From the NCBI RefSeq assembly GCF_900019265.1, contig NZ_CYGX02000070.1:1-64000 (forward strand): a stretch of DNA of 64,000 nt, written 5' to 3'. The translations under genes were made by a program, and so were the position numbers. This DNA comes from Paraburkholderia ribeironis. GTDB taxonomy: Bacteria > Pseudomonadota > Gammaproteobacteria > Burkholderiales > Burkholderiaceae. Of the stretch, positions 43,672 through 52,758 are shown piece after piece (the stretch's first letter is position 1; every line of letters begins with the position of its first letter). The notes below the pieces were generated by a model. The model made no database searches. It was not told the origin of the DNA and saw only the letters and a program-made list of their open reading frames with translations.

Positions 43672-44709
43672 ATGAAAAACGACAAGGGCACTATCTCCGT
43701 CAGTCTGGTCGAGGAAACCCTCGCGCTCGCGCGCTCGCGCGGCCTCGATGCGCTGCCGCTCGCGGAAGCCGCCGGCATCGCCGCGCCGATGCTCGCGTCG
43801 CCGAAGAGCCGGGTGTCGTCGGCGCAGTACGGCGCGCTGTGGGTCGCGATTGCGCGTGCGCTCGACGACGAGTTCTTCGGCCAGGATTCGCATCGCATGA
43901 AATGCGGCAGCTTCATCGCCATGACGCAAACCGCGTTGAGCGCGCGCAACGGCGCGCAGGCGCTGGCGCGTGCGGTCGGCTTCATGCGGCTGGTGCTCGA
44001 CGATCTCGGCGTGCGCATCGAGACCGACGCGCAGCGCGTGCGGCTCAGATTCGTCGAACGCGACGGCGCGCCGGCACCGGCCATGTTCGCCTACGCGACC
44101 TACTTCATCCTCGTGTACGGCCTGGTGTGCTGGCTGGTCGGGCGGCGCATTCCGTTGCTCGAAGCGCGCTTTCGCTGCGCCGAGCCGCCCGCTGTGCACG
44201 AATACCGGCTGATGTTCTGCGATCAGATGAGATTCGACGCAGCCGAGTCGTACGTCGATCTCGCGCCGGCCTTTCTCGAATTGCCGGTAGTCCAGACCAC
44301 GCGCTCAGCCAGGCCATTCCTGCGCGACGCACCGGGCAGCTTCATCGTCAAGTATCGCAATGCGGGCTCGCTCGCGGCGCGCGTGCGCAAGACGCTGCGC
44401 GCGCTGCCGATGGCCGGCTGGCCCGCCGCCGATCAGATGGCCGCCCGCCTGCACGTCGCCGAAGCCACGATGCGACGGCATTTGAAACACGAAGGCTATA
44501 CGTACCAGTCGATCAAGGACGACTTGCGGCGCGACATCGCGATCGGCGAGTTGCAAGGCACCGCTCGCACGATTGCGGACATCGCCAGCGCGGTGGGCTT
44601 TGCCGAGCCGAGCGCGTTTCATCGCGCGTTTCGCAAGTGGACCGGCATGCGGCCGACCGACTACCGGCCGGCGCGGGCGGAACTCACGCGCCGCACGGAA
44701 TCGGACTAA
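43672..44709 (+). CDS. AraC-family regulator (probable valine-operon activator)
   Basis: Regulator of 345 residues with an N-terminal OruR/ArgR-like effector domain (Arabinose_bd type: LVEETLALARSRGLDALPL, RMKCGSFIAMTQTALSARNGAQALARAVGFMRL) and a C-terminal AraC double HTH (MAARLHVAEATMRRHLKHEGYTYQSIKDDLRRDIA, then IADIASAVGFAEPSAFHRAFRKWTGMRPTDYR). The start at 43672 is chosen because residues encoded upstream look like intergenic translation. Divergent placement next to the acyl-CoA dehydrogenase/mmsAB operon makes it the likely activator, in the position MmsR occupies in other proteobacteria. Confidence 0.9.
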   Translation: MKNDKGTISVSLVEETLALARSRGLDALPLAEAAGIAAPMLASPKSRVSSAQYGALWVAIARALDDEFFGQDSHRMKCGSFIAMTQTALSARNGAQALARAVGFMRLVLDDLGVRIETDAQRVRLRFVERDGAPAPAMFAYATYFILVYGLVCWLVGRRIPLLEARFRCAEPPAVHEYRLMFCDQMRFDAAESYVDLAPAFLELPVVQTTRSARPFLRDAPGSFIVKYRNAGSLAARVRKTLRALPMAGWPAADQMAARLHVAEATMRRHLKHEGYTYQSIKDDLRRDIAIGELQGTARTIADIASAVGFAEPSAFHRAFRKWTGMRPTDYRPARAELTRRTESD

Positions 44710-44792
44710 GCTGTAAGCGGCAGGCCAGCCTTCTTTGGGATATCGGCCCGCGCTGGTCGATGCCCGTCGACCGGGCGCGGCGGCCATCAGCG

Positions 44793-46403
44793 ATGAGCAC
44801 GTATCCACGTCTCCCGTTCCGGCGGTCTGGTTCGCGCATGCCGCTTATCCGTGGCGTGATCGTGGGCCGGTTGATGCGCGGCATCGTCGCGCTCGGGGTG
44901 CTGTTGGCGTGCGGATTCGCGTGGTGCGAATTCGCGCCGCCGCTGCGGGCAGCGGTACCGAACAGCGTCGTGGTGATTCCGGTGAACGGCGCGATCGGTC
45001 CGGCCAGCGCGGACTTCATCGCGCGCAGCCTGCGGCGCGCCGCCGACGAACGCGCGCAGCTCGCGGTGCTGCAGCTCGATACGCCAGGCGGGCTGGACAC
45101 GTCGATGCGGCAGATCATCAAGGCAATTCTCGGCTCGCCGGTGCCGGTTGCCACCTTCATCGCGCCGAGCGGCGCACGCGCGGCGAGTGCCGGAACTTAT
45201 ATCGTCTACGCCAGCCATATCGCGGCGATGGCGCCGGGCACCAACCTCGGCGCGGCGACGCCGATCCAGGTGGGAATCGGCGGGGCCGAGCCGCCTGGCG
45301 GCGGCGGGACGCCAGCAACGCCAACAAACCCGGCAACACCAGGGATGCCGGGTACGCCCGGGATGCCGGGCGCCAATCCTGCAACCGGCACTGCTGCATC
45401 GAACCCACCGGCGTCCGCGCCGGCCACTGCGGCGAGCGGTGCCTTGCCGCTCGACAGCCAATCGACCGAAATGCGCAAGCAGGTCCACGACGCCGCCGCC
45501 TACATCCGCGGCCTCGCGCAAATGCGCGGGCGCAATATCGACTGGGCCGAGCGCGCGGTCCGCGAAGCCGTCAGCCTGTCGGCTCAGGACGCGCTCGCGC
45601 AGCACGTGGTCGACGTGGTTGCGCGCGACGTGCCCGATCTGCTGCGCCAGGTGGACGGCCGTACCATCGCCACCATCACCGGCAACATCACGCTGCACAC
45701 CGCGCACGCGCCACTCATCACGCTCGAACCCGACTGGCGCAGCCGTTTCCTCGCAGTGATCACCGATCCCAGCGTCGCGCTGCTCCTGCTGATGCTCGGC
45801 ATGTATGGCCTGTTTTTCGAATTCGCCAATCCCGGCTTCGTGCTGCCCGGCGTGGTGGGCGCGATCAGTCTGCTGATCGGCCTGTTCGCGATGCAGATGC
45901 TGCCGGTCAGCTACGTCGGCCTCGGCCTGATCTTTCTCGGCATCGCGTTCCTGATCGGCGAGGCGTTCCTGCCGACCTTCGGCTCGCTCGGCTTCGGCGG
46001 CGTGGTCGCGTTCGTGGTCGGCGCGTTGATGCTGATGGACACCGACGTGCCCGGCTACGGCATCCCCCTGTCGCTGATCGCCGCCGTCGTCGTGTTCAGC
46101 GTGGTGTTCGTGCTCGGGGTGTCGAGGCTCGCGCTGCGCGCGCGACGCAGGCCTGTGGTGACCGGTTCGGAAGGGCTGATCGGCTGCGTCGGGGTGGTGC
46201 TCGACGGCGGTCTCGCGCCCGGGGACCCCACGACGGGCGGCGCGCCGGCCGGCTGGGCACGCGTGCAGGGTGAGCGCTGGCGGGTGTCCAGCACGGCGCC
46301 GGTCGCGGCGGGCCAGTCAGTGCGCGTCACCGCGCGGCGCGGACTGACGCTGACCGTGGTGCCCGTCGCGCCCACCGAACCAATCCAGGGAGAACGTTCA
46401 TGA
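44793..46403 (+). CDS. NfeD-family membrane serine protease (ClpP class)
   Basis: Membrane-bound protease of about 536 residues that works with stomatin-like partners. After an N-terminal signal anchor comes the ClpP-like domain (VVVIPVNGAIGPASADFIARSL, LDTPGGLDTSMRQIIKAIL, and catalytic Ser in SGARAASAGTYIVYAS). A Pro/Gly/Ala-rich insertion of about 60 residues follows, with collagen-like PGMPGTPGMPG. The protease lobe resumes (MRKQVHDAAAYIRGLAQMRGRN, catalytic Lys region), then four membrane helices and a C-terminal OB-fold NfeD domain (GCVGVVLDG to VPVAP). The start is uncertain: ATG at 44793 or at 44838, neither with a good ribosome site. It overlaps the slipin gene by ATGA. Confidence 0.92.
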   Translation: MSTYPRLPFRRSGSRMPLIRGVIVGRLMRGIVALGVLLACGFAWCEFAPPLRAAVPNSVVVIPVNGAIGPASADFIARSLRRAADERAQLAVLQLDTPGGLDTSMRQIIKAILGSPVPVATFIAPSGARAASAGTYIVYASHIAAMAPGTNLGAATPIQVGIGGAEPPGGGGTPATPTNPATPGMPGTPGMPGANPATGTAASNPPASAPATAASGALPLDSQSTEMRKQVHDAAAYIRGLAQMRGRNIDWAERAVREAVSLSAQDALAQHVVDVVARDVPDLLRQVDGRTIATITGNITLHTAHAPLITLEPDWRSRFLAVITDPSVALLLLMLGMYGLFFEFANPGFVLPGVVGAISLLIGLFAMQMLPVSYVGLGLIFLGIAFLIGEAFLPTFGSLGFGGVVAFVVGALMLMDTDVPGYGIPLSLIAAVVVFSVVFVLGVSRLALRARRRPVVTGSEGLIGCVGVVLDGGLAPGDPTTGGAPAGWARVQGERWRVSSTAPVAAGQSVRVTARRGLTLTVVPVAPTEPIQGERS

Positions 46404-47173
46404 TCGGTTTCACATTCGGCTTCACCAGCATTCTGATCCTGCTGGCCGCCGCGCTGATTGCGTCGTCGGTGCGGATTTTCAGGGAGTACGAACGGGGCGT
46501 CGTGTTCATGCTCGGGCGCTTCTGGAAGGTCAAGGGACCGGGCCTCGTGCTGATCATCCCGATCGTGCAGCAGGTGGTGCGCATCGATCTGCGCACCGTC
46601 GTGTTCGACGTGCCGCCGCAGGACGTCATCACGCGCGACAACGTGTCCGTCAAGGTCAACGCAGTGGTGTATTTCCGCGTGGTCGATCCGGAGAAGGCGG
46701 TGATTCAGGTGGCGCGCTACTTCGAGGCGACCAGCCAGCTGTCGCAGACGACGCTGCGCGCGGTGCTCGGCAAACACGAACTCGACGAACTGCTGGCCGA
46801 ACGCGAGCAACTGAACACCGACATCCAGAAAGTGCTCGATGCACAGACCGACGCGTGGGGCATCAAGGTGTCGATCGTCGAAATCAAGCACGTGGACATC
46901 AACGAAACCATGATCCGCGCGATCGCCCGTCAGGCTGAAGCCGAGCGCGAGCGGCGCGCCAAGGTGATTCACGCGGAAGGCGAATTGCAGGCTTCGCAGC
47001 ATCTGCTGGAAGCGGCGCAGACACTCGCGCGGCAGCCGCAGGCGATGCAGTTGCGTTACCTGCAAACGCTCACGACGATTGCCGCCGACAAGAATTCGAC
47101 GATTGTGTTTCCGCTGCCGATCGATCTGCTGAGCGCGGTGCTGGACCGCTTCAGCAAACCATCGGCGCCATGA
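46400..47173 (+). CDS. Slipin / stomatin-like SPFH-domain protein
   Basis: Band-7 membrane scaffold protein of 257 residues. One N-terminal membrane helix (ILILLAAALIASSVRIF) is followed by the SPFH domain (EYERGVVFMLGRFWKVKGPGLVLIIP, VFDVPPQDVITRDNVSVKVNAVVYFRVVDPEKA) and a charged coiled-coil stretch (ARQAEAERERRAKVIHAEGELQASQHLLEAAQTLA). The ending VFPLPIDLLSAVLD is typical of slipins. Such proteins oligomerise in membrane microdomains and are the usual substrates/partners of the NfeD protease encoded just before it; the 4-bp overlap supports coupled synthesis. Confidence 0.95.
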   Translation: MIGFTFGFTSILILLAAALIASSVRIFREYERGVVFMLGRFWKVKGPGLVLIIPIVQQVVRIDLRTVVFDVPPQDVITRDNVSVKVNAVVYFRVVDPEKAVIQVARYFEATSQLSQTTLRAVLGKHELDELLAEREQLNTDIQKVLDAQTDAWGIKVSIVEIKHVDINETMIRAIARQAEAERERRAKVIHAEGELQASQHLLEAAQTLARQPQAMQLRYLQTLTTIAADKNSTIVFPLPIDLLSAVLDRFSKPSAP

Positions 47174-47265
47174 ACCGGGTGGGACGGGCGTTGGCGGCGC
47201 TGACGAAATGGTGCATTGCCGCCCATCGTCTTGCTCGCAAGACGGCTGAAAGCCAGAATGCCGGC

Positions 47266-47322
47266 CTTCGTTGCTTCGTTGCTTCGTTGCTTCTTCGTTG
47301 CTTCTTCGTTGCTTCTTCGTTG
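47266..47322 (+). repeat. Tandem repeat: three 8-bp then three 11-bp units
   Basis: CTTCGTTG occurs three times, followed by CTTCTTCGTTG three times, without interruption. The array ends 24 bp before the start codon of the DUF4148 gene, so copy changes would alter its promoter or leader spacing. Confidence 0.95.
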
Positions 47323-47346
47323 TTAACCGCTCCCTGGGAGCTCATC

Positions 47347-47607
47347 ATGAACATGCTTTCTCGAGTTGGACTCGGCGCGCTATTGGCCGCCGTGAGCATC
47401 GGCACCGCGTTGGCGCAGTCCTTCGCGCAGCCCAACGATCCGTCGGCGCCGAAAACGCGCGCCCAGGTCAGGGCCGACCTGATCGAATGGCTCGACGCGG
47501 GCTACGACCCGCTCGACTGGATCAACTATCCGGAAAATGCGCAACGCGCGGGCCGCATCGTCGCGGAGCGGCGTGCGCAGCACGCCGGTCAGACGACGAC
47601 GCAGTAG
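47347..47607 (+). CDS. DUF4148-type small exported protein
   Basis: An 86-residue protein of a family abundant in Burkholderiaceae and without known function. The start at 47347 has GGGAG eight bases upstream. Residues 1-23 are a signal peptide (SRVGLGALLAAVSIGTALAQ). The mature part has the family pattern KTRAQVRADLIEWLDAGYDPLDW followed by YPENAQRAGRIVAERR. Its leader contains the tandem repeat at 47266-47322. Confidence 0.85.
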   Translation: MNMLSRVGLGALLAAVSIGTALAQSFAQPNDPSAPKTRAQVRADLIEWLDAGYDPLDWINYPENAQRAGRIVAERRAQHAGQTTTQ

Positions 47608-47797
47608 CGCGTGCATCCGTCACCCATGGCATGCCGGACTGCCCGCTATCGCAACGGTCGCGGGCATATGAGGCTGCGCATGCCGCCCGGCTGTTACGCT
47701 GCTGCCCCACCCTCTGCGATGCGCTTGCCGCTGCACTGCGCGCGCCGGCAAGGTATCATTGCGCCCCTTCGACACCCCCGCAGCCGGAATCCGAACG

Positions 47798-48292
47798 ATG
47801 CCAATCTGGGTTGACGCGGACGCCTGTCCGGTCGTAATCAAGGACATGCTGTATCGCGCCGCGCGCCGCACCGGCATGTCGCTGACGCTGGTCGCCAACG
47901 CGTTCCTGCGCGTGCCGCCGTCGCCGCTGATCCGCGCGATCCAGGTGCCGGCCGGCTTCGACGCCGCCGACGACCTGATCGCCGAGCGCGTCGCCGCGGG
48001 CGACCTCGTCATCACCGCCGACATCCCGCTCGCCGCGGCCGTCCTCGCGAAGCACGCGCAGGCGCTCGACCCGCGCGGCAACTGGTACAGCCCCGACACG
48101 ATCGAGGAGCGGCTGCGCATGCGCGCGATGCTCGACCAGCTGCGCAGCAGCGGCGTCGACACGGGCGGGCCGCCCGCCTTCAGCCCGCGCGACGGCAAGA
48201 GTTTTGCGGGGGAACTGGATCGCTGGCTGGCGCGGCAAACGCCACGCGCTGATGCGCCGACGCCACACTCGACAGACGAACCACCGGCCTGA
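47798..48292 (+). CDS. YaiI/YqxD (DUF188) family protein
   Basis: A 164-residue protein of a conserved bacterial family with a PIN-like fold and no settled function. The start at 47798 gives the invariant opening MPIWVDADACPVVIKDML. Further family blocks are VANAFLRVPPSP, DDLIAERVAAGDLVITADIPLAAAVL and NWYSPDTIEERLRMRAMLDQLRSSG. The Asp residues (D6, D8) and TADIPLA form the presumed acidic site. The last 30 residues are a variable Thr/Pro-rich tail. It is free-standing between the DUF4148 and purine permease genes. Confidence 0.93.
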   Translation: MPIWVDADACPVVIKDMLYRAARRTGMSLTLVANAFLRVPPSPLIRAIQVPAGFDAADDLIAERVAAGDLVITADIPLAAAVLAKHAQALDPRGNWYSPDTIEERLRMRAMLDQLRSSGVDTGGPPAFSPRDGKSFAGELDRWLARQTPRADAPTPHSTDEPPA

Positions 48293-48462
48293 TGCGCCTC
48301 GACAGCCCGATTCGGCCACCCGGCACGGCGTGCGCCCGCCATTCGTGATTACAATCCGCCCGTAGCACCGCGGCGCGCGCAACGGCCCGCCCGGCCGCCC
48401 GAGCTCGCCTGCCTCAGCCTCAACCACAAGAAACGCTTTCTGAACGACGAGAAACCCGCCTC

Positions 48463-49764
48463 ATGGACTCGATAAAACGCTACTTCGGCTTCGACGCCGC
48501 CGGCACCGATCTGCGCACCGAAGTGCTCGCCGGCATGACCACCTTCCTGACGATGGCCTACATCATCTTCGTCAACCCGGCGATTCTCGGCGACGCCGGC
48601 ATGCCGAAGGACGCCGTGTTCGTCGCGACCTGCATCGTGGCCGCGCTGGCCTCGCTGATCATGGGCCTGTATGCGAACTACCCGATCGCGCTCGCGCCCG
48701 GCATGGGCCTGAACGCGTACTTCGCGTACACCGTCGTGAAGGGCCTCGGCTTCACCTGGCAGGCCGCGCTCGGCGCGGTGTTCATCTCCGGCTGCCTGTT
48801 CCTGATCGTCACGCTGTTTCGCGTGCGTGAAGTGATCGTCAAGGGGATTCCGCATTCACTGCGCATTGCCATCACCGGCGGTATCGGCCTGTTCCTCGCG
48901 ATCATTTCGCTGAAGTCGGCCGGCGTGGTGGTCGGCAATCCGGCCACGCTCGTCACGCTCGGCAATCTGCACGACGCGCACGTGGTGCTCGCAATCATCG
49001 GCTTCTTCGCGATCGTCACGCTCGACTACCTGCGGGTGCGCGGCGCGATCCTGATCGGCATCGTCGGGGTGACCGTGCTGAGCTTTTTCTTCGGCGGCAA
49101 CCAGTTCCATGGCGTCGTCTCCATGCCGCCGTCGATTGCGCCGACGCTGTTCCAGCTCGACATTCGCGCCGCGCTGTCCACCGGCGTGCTGAACGTGGTG
49201 CTGGTGTTCTTCCTCGTCGAGCTGTTCGATGCGACCGGCACGCTGATGGGCGTGGCCAATCGCGCCGGGCTGCTGGTCGAAGGCAAGATGCACCGCCTGA
49301 ACCGCGCGCTGCTCGCCGACAGCACCGCGATTCTGGCCGGCTCGCTGCTGGGCACCTCGTCGACCACCGCGTACATCGAAAGCGCGTCGGGCGTGCAGGC
49401 AGGGGGACGCACCGGCGTCACCGCGCTGACGGTCGCCGTGCTGTTCCTCGCGGCGCTGTTCTTCGCGCCGCTGGCGGGCGTGGTGCCCGGCTACGCAACC
49501 GCGCCGGCGCTGCTGTACGTGTCGTGCCTGATGCTGCGCGAAATGCTCGACCTGCCGTGGCACGACGCCACCGAAGTCGTGCCGGCCGCGCTGACCGCGC
49601 TGCTGATGCCGTTCACCTATTCGATCGCCAATGGCGTTGCGTTCGGCTTCATCTCGTATGCCGGGCTGAAGCTGCTGACCGGCCAGGCGCGCAAGGTCAA
49701 GTTGGTGGTGTGGGTCATCGCGGCGATTTTCCTGTTCCGCTACTTCTACCTCGGCAGCGAATAG
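48463..49764 (+). CDS. NCS2-family purine (adenine/guanine/hypoxanthine) permease
   Basis: Inner-membrane nucleobase:proton symporter of 433 residues, AzgA/PbuG-like branch. It begins FGFDAAGTDLRTEVLAGMTTFLTMAYIIFVNPAIL, a hallmark of this branch. It has ANYPIALAPGMGLNAYFAYTVV in helix 3, LFLVELFDATGTLMGVANRAGL with the substrate-contacting acidic residues, and GTSSTTAYIESASGVQAGGRTGVTAL in helix 10. About 12-14 membrane segments are apparent. No purine metabolism gene is adjacent, so specificity within the branch is unresolved. Confidence 0.93.
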   Translation: MDSIKRYFGFDAAGTDLRTEVLAGMTTFLTMAYIIFVNPAILGDAGMPKDAVFVATCIVAALASLIMGLYANYPIALAPGMGLNAYFAYTVVKGLGFTWQAALGAVFISGCLFLIVTLFRVREVIVKGIPHSLRIAITGGIGLFLAIISLKSAGVVVGNPATLVTLGNLHDAHVVLAIIGFFAIVTLDYLRVRGAILIGIVGVTVLSFFFGGNQFHGVVSMPPSIAPTLFQLDIRAALSTGVLNVVLVFFLVELFDATGTLMGVANRAGLLVEGKMHRLNRALLADSTAILAGSLLGTSSTTAYIESASGVQAGGRTGVTALTVAVLFLAALFFAPLAGVVPGYATAPALLYVSCLMLREMLDLPWHDATEVVPAALTALLMPFTYSIANGVAFGFISYAGLKLLTGQARKVKLVVWVIAAIFLFRYFYLGSE

Positions 49765-50003
49765 GCGCAGTGGGGACGTGACCAACCGTATCGCGCAGAT
49801 TCGAGCGCGCGATTTCGGGCACGGATTGGGCTGCAACGCCCGAAAAAACGCCTGCACGCGCGCTCGTGACGACAGCGGCACCCACGGCGGCGGCACGCTT
49901 GAACGGTAAGCGCCGCGCGCAGTTTGCAGAACCTGTGGTTGTCGCGCGGCCTTGACTGTCACCCGGGCGTTCGCGAGGTGGCGAACGCCGCAAGCGGTTT
50001 CAG

Positions 50004-50294
50004 TCAGTTGCGCCAGTTCGCCTCATAGAACCGCACGTAGCCGCTCCTGAGCACGAGGCATTGCGCCTGCGTCTCCGACAGCAGACGGCGCGTGGCGGCC
50101 TCGATCCGTGCGCGGTGCTCGTCGAATGCACGAACCATGTCCTCCAGACGCGGGGATGCGGCGCCGAAGTGATCTTCCAGTGCCTCCGCCGTGATCATGC
50201 ATTCCACCCTCTGCCCATCGACCACCGCCGGGAACGCCAAGGTGAGTTCGCGACCTGAATATTCAGGAGTTTCATTGGGGAATAGGATCTGCAT
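50004..50294 (-). CDS. DUF1488 family protein
   Basis: A 96-residue protein of the DUF1488 family. The start at 50294 (MQILFPNETPEY) has AGGTGA five bases upstream; an ATG five codons earlier is possible. Family features are LTLAFPAVVDGQRVECMITAEALEDHFGA and FDEHRARIEAATRRLL. Function is unknown. It is divergent from the AcoR-like activator, with 400 bp between them. Confidence 0.85.
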   Translation of the reverse strand: MQILFPNETPEYSGRELTLAFPAVVDGQRVECMITAEALEDHFGAASPRLEDMVRAFDEHRARIEAATRRLLSETQAQCLVLRSGYVRFYEANWRN

Positions 50295-50694
50295 GGGAGT
50301 CACCTGCATGGTTGGTGCCGCGCGGGGTATGGCTGGGTAGTGCGCGCGCCGGTTGCATCTGATCGCGCCAGCAGCTCCCTCCTCCTTGTCCAATGCTGAC
50401 GACGCGGGCCCGTCACCGCGCCGCGATGCAGTCGTAGTTCGCACGCTGCGAGGTGAATTGATTCACTTTAGACGAGTTCGGGCGCGGCGCAAGTTTACCT
50501 TTCAGCGTGCGCAAATCCGGAGTTTGGCGCGCTGTGTTGGTGCGCATGGCGGGTATCGGCTCCGTGTTTTCGCTGCCGACCGCGGCGCGCATCGTCCTGT
50601 AAGATCGGTGTTCGGCCGCAAGCGCGCATGTTGCGCTGCGGCATTGAACGGTGGGCAAGGTACCCGCCGCGCGTCCGATCACCGGAGACATGCC
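50295..50694. promoter_or_regulatory. 400-bp divergent intergenic region
   Basis: Lies between the DUF1488 gene and the AcoR-like activator and should hold both promoters. I see no clear -24/-12 element, operator palindrome or RNA structure in it. The open frame that crosses it is an extension of the activator frame with no family likeness. Confidence 0.4.
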
Positions 50695-52680
50695 TTGACC
50701 CATCGCTCTGCCATGCCGGCCCGCCTCGGTCGGCCCGATGTCATCGCGCAAGCTCACGCGCGCTCCCTCGACATCGGTCTGCGCGCGTCGGAGACGCCGG
50801 ACTTTCAACCGCTGCGCCGGCTCGCGCTGCGCGAGCTGGTCGAGCGCAACCAATCGCTGTATACGCATGCGCTGCCCGTGATGGAGACGCTGCACGCGCA
50901 GATCGTCGACACCCAAAGCATGGTGCTGCTCACCGACGATCACGGCGTGATCCTGCACAGTCTCGGCGACAGCGACTTCGTCGAGAAAGCCAATCGCGTC
51001 GCGTTGTGTCCGGGCGTGTCATGGGCCGAGGCGGATCGCGGAACCAACGCGATCGGCACCGCGCTGGTCGACGCACAGCCGACCGTCGTGCATGCGGATG
51101 AGCACTTTCTGCACGCGAACCGGATTCTTACCTGCTCATGCGCACCGATTGCGGACCCGTTCGGGCGCACCATCGGCGCGCTCGATGTAAGCGGCGACAC
51201 ACGCGGCTTCCATAAGCACACGCTCGCGCTAGTGAGGATGTCGGCGCAGATGATCGAAAATCATCTGTTCTCCAATCAGTTCGCCGACGCGATCCGCGTG
51301 CACTTTCATGCGCACGCGGAATTCATTGGCACGCTGTTCGAAGGGCTCGCGGCGTTCGCACCGGACGGCACGTTTCTGGCGGCCAATCGCAGCGCGCTGT
51401 TCCAGTTCGGCAAGCCGCTCGCCGGGCTGCAACGGCAACCGTTCGACGCGCTGTTCGGCGTGCCCTTCGCGCAGCTATTGCAGCAGATCGCACGCGCGCC
51501 CGGCGAAAGCATCGTATTGACGCTGCCCAGCGGCGTACGGGTGGTGGCGCGCGGCGACTATGCCGCGCCGCGTTACGTCGCTCTTGCGGAAGACTTCGCC
51601 GGCACGTCGCGCGTGCCGCTCTGCGGCGGCCCCCGTCATGCGCCACGCGCCGCCGAGCCTGCGCCGCTCGCCACCCTCGAGACGCTCGACACCGGCGACG
51701 CGCAAGTCGCGGCGATCCTGCGGCGAGTCGCCAAACTGCGCGGCCGCGATATTCCAATTCTCGTGCTCGGCAAAACCGGCACCGGCAAGGAGTGGCTCGC
51801 ACGCGCGATCCATCACGATTCGCCGCGGCGGGCCGCGCCGTTCGTCGCGGTGAATTGCGCGTCGTTGCCCGACACGCTGATCGAAGCGGAGCTGTTCGGT
51901 TACGAGGACGGCGCATTCACCGGCGCGAAAAAACGCGGCAGCGTCGGCAAGATTGTGCAAGCCGACGGCGGCACGCTGTTTCTCGACGAGATCGGCGATA
52001 TGCCGCTCGCGCAGCAAGTGCGGCTGATGCGCGTGCTGCAGGAGCGCACCGTCGTGCCGCTCGGCGGGACGCGGGCGCTTCCGGTCGATTTGCGCATCGT
52101 CTGCGCGACCCACCGCAACCTGCGCGCGATGATCGAAGCGGGCACCTTCCGCGAAGATCTGTATTACCGGATCAACGGGCTCGTCGTGACCTTGCCGGCG
52201 CTGCGCGAGCGCACCGATCTTGCCGCGCTCATCACGCGCATGCTGGCCTTGCAGCCGGATGGCGAACGCTTGCCGCGGCGCGTGTCGGCCACCGTGCTCG
52301 AGCGGTTTGCGCAATGCCGCTGGCCGGGCAATCTGCGGCAACTCGCCAACGTACTGCGCACCGCGAGCATCATGGCCGAAGGCGCGCAGGAGATCGACGT
52401 CGAGGATTTGCCGGACGACTTCTGGCAGGACTGCATCGATGCGGCGGCTGATGCCATCGCGCAAGCGCAACCAGCCGATGCGGACAACGACGATGATCGG
52501 CGCAGCGCGGCGCATGCGTCTGCCCACGAGACGCCGGCGCGGATGGAAGACTGGCAGGCCGCGCTGATCGCGCAAACGCTCGCGCGGCTCGACGGCAATG
52601 TGTCGGCGGCGGCGCGCGAGTTGGGACTGTCGCGCAATACCGTGTACCGTTATTTGCGGCGCGGCGGCACAACGCATTGA
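50695..52680 (+). CDS. Sigma54-dependent activator, AcoR type (GAF-AAA+-Fis)
   Basis: Enhancer-binding protein of about 661 residues. The TTG at 50695 is chosen because GGAGA lies eight bases upstream; the first ATG (50713) has no ribosome site. The N-terminal half is a GAF-like sensor of the AcoR family (LLTDDHGVILHSLGD, GVSWAEADRGTNAIGTALVD, HFLHANRILTCSCAPIADPFG). The AAA+ domain has Walker A GKTGTGKE (about 359-366), the sigma54-contact loop GAFTGA (406-411) and Walker B GGTLFLDEIGD. The C-terminal Fis-type HTH is NVSAAARELGLSRNTVYRYLRR. Relatives activate acetoin or alcohol catabolism; no such operon is adjacent, so the target is unknown. Confidence 0.92.
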   Translation: MTHRSAMPARLGRPDVIAQAHARSLDIGLRASETPDFQPLRRLALRELVERNQSLYTHALPVMETLHAQIVDTQSMVLLTDDHGVILHSLGDSDFVEKANRVALCPGVSWAEADRGTNAIGTALVDAQPTVVHADEHFLHANRILTCSCAPIADPFGRTIGALDVSGDTRGFHKHTLALVRMSAQMIENHLFSNQFADAIRVHFHAHAEFIGTLFEGLAAFAPDGTFLAANRSALFQFGKPLAGLQRQPFDALFGVPFAQLLQQIARAPGESIVLTLPSGVRVVARGDYAAPRYVALAEDFAGTSRVPLCGGPRHAPRAAEPAPLATLETLDTGDAQVAAILRRVAKLRGRDIPILVLGKTGTGKEWLARAIHHDSPRRAAPFVAVNCASLPDTLIEAELFGYEDGAFTGAKKRGSVGKIVQADGGTLFLDEIGDMPLAQQVRLMRVLQERTVVPLGGTRALPVDLRIVCATHRNLRAMIEAGTFREDLYYRINGLVVTLPALRERTDLAALITRMLALQPDGERLPRRVSATVLERFAQCRWPGNLRQLANVLRTASIMAEGAQEIDVEDLPDDFWQDCIDAAADAIAQAQPADADNDDDRRSAAHASAHETPARMEDWQAALIAQTLARLDGNVSAAARELGLSRNTVYRYLRRGGTTH

Positions 52681-52758
52681 AGGGGACATGCGGGGGTCAT
52701 GCGGGTCGCGGCGCGCATCCCGTGTAAAGTGTGGCGCAATTCTTTAACCACGCACACG

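Noticed and set aside
43650..46403. A single 917-codon open frame covering the AraC gene and NfeD
   Set aside because: The first 380 codons are an Arg-rich shadow frame of the AraC regulator; only the part from about 44793 is NfeD. High GC keeps the alternative frame open.
49800..49860. Terminator after the purine permease gene
   Set aside because: CGGGC/GCCCG pairs exist but the run after them is A on the plus strand, with no T tail in the direction of transcription.
51475..52689. Minus-strand frame of 404 codons opposite the AcoR-like activator
   Set aside because: Antisense shadow; the plus strand has unmistakable AAA+ and Fis motifs.
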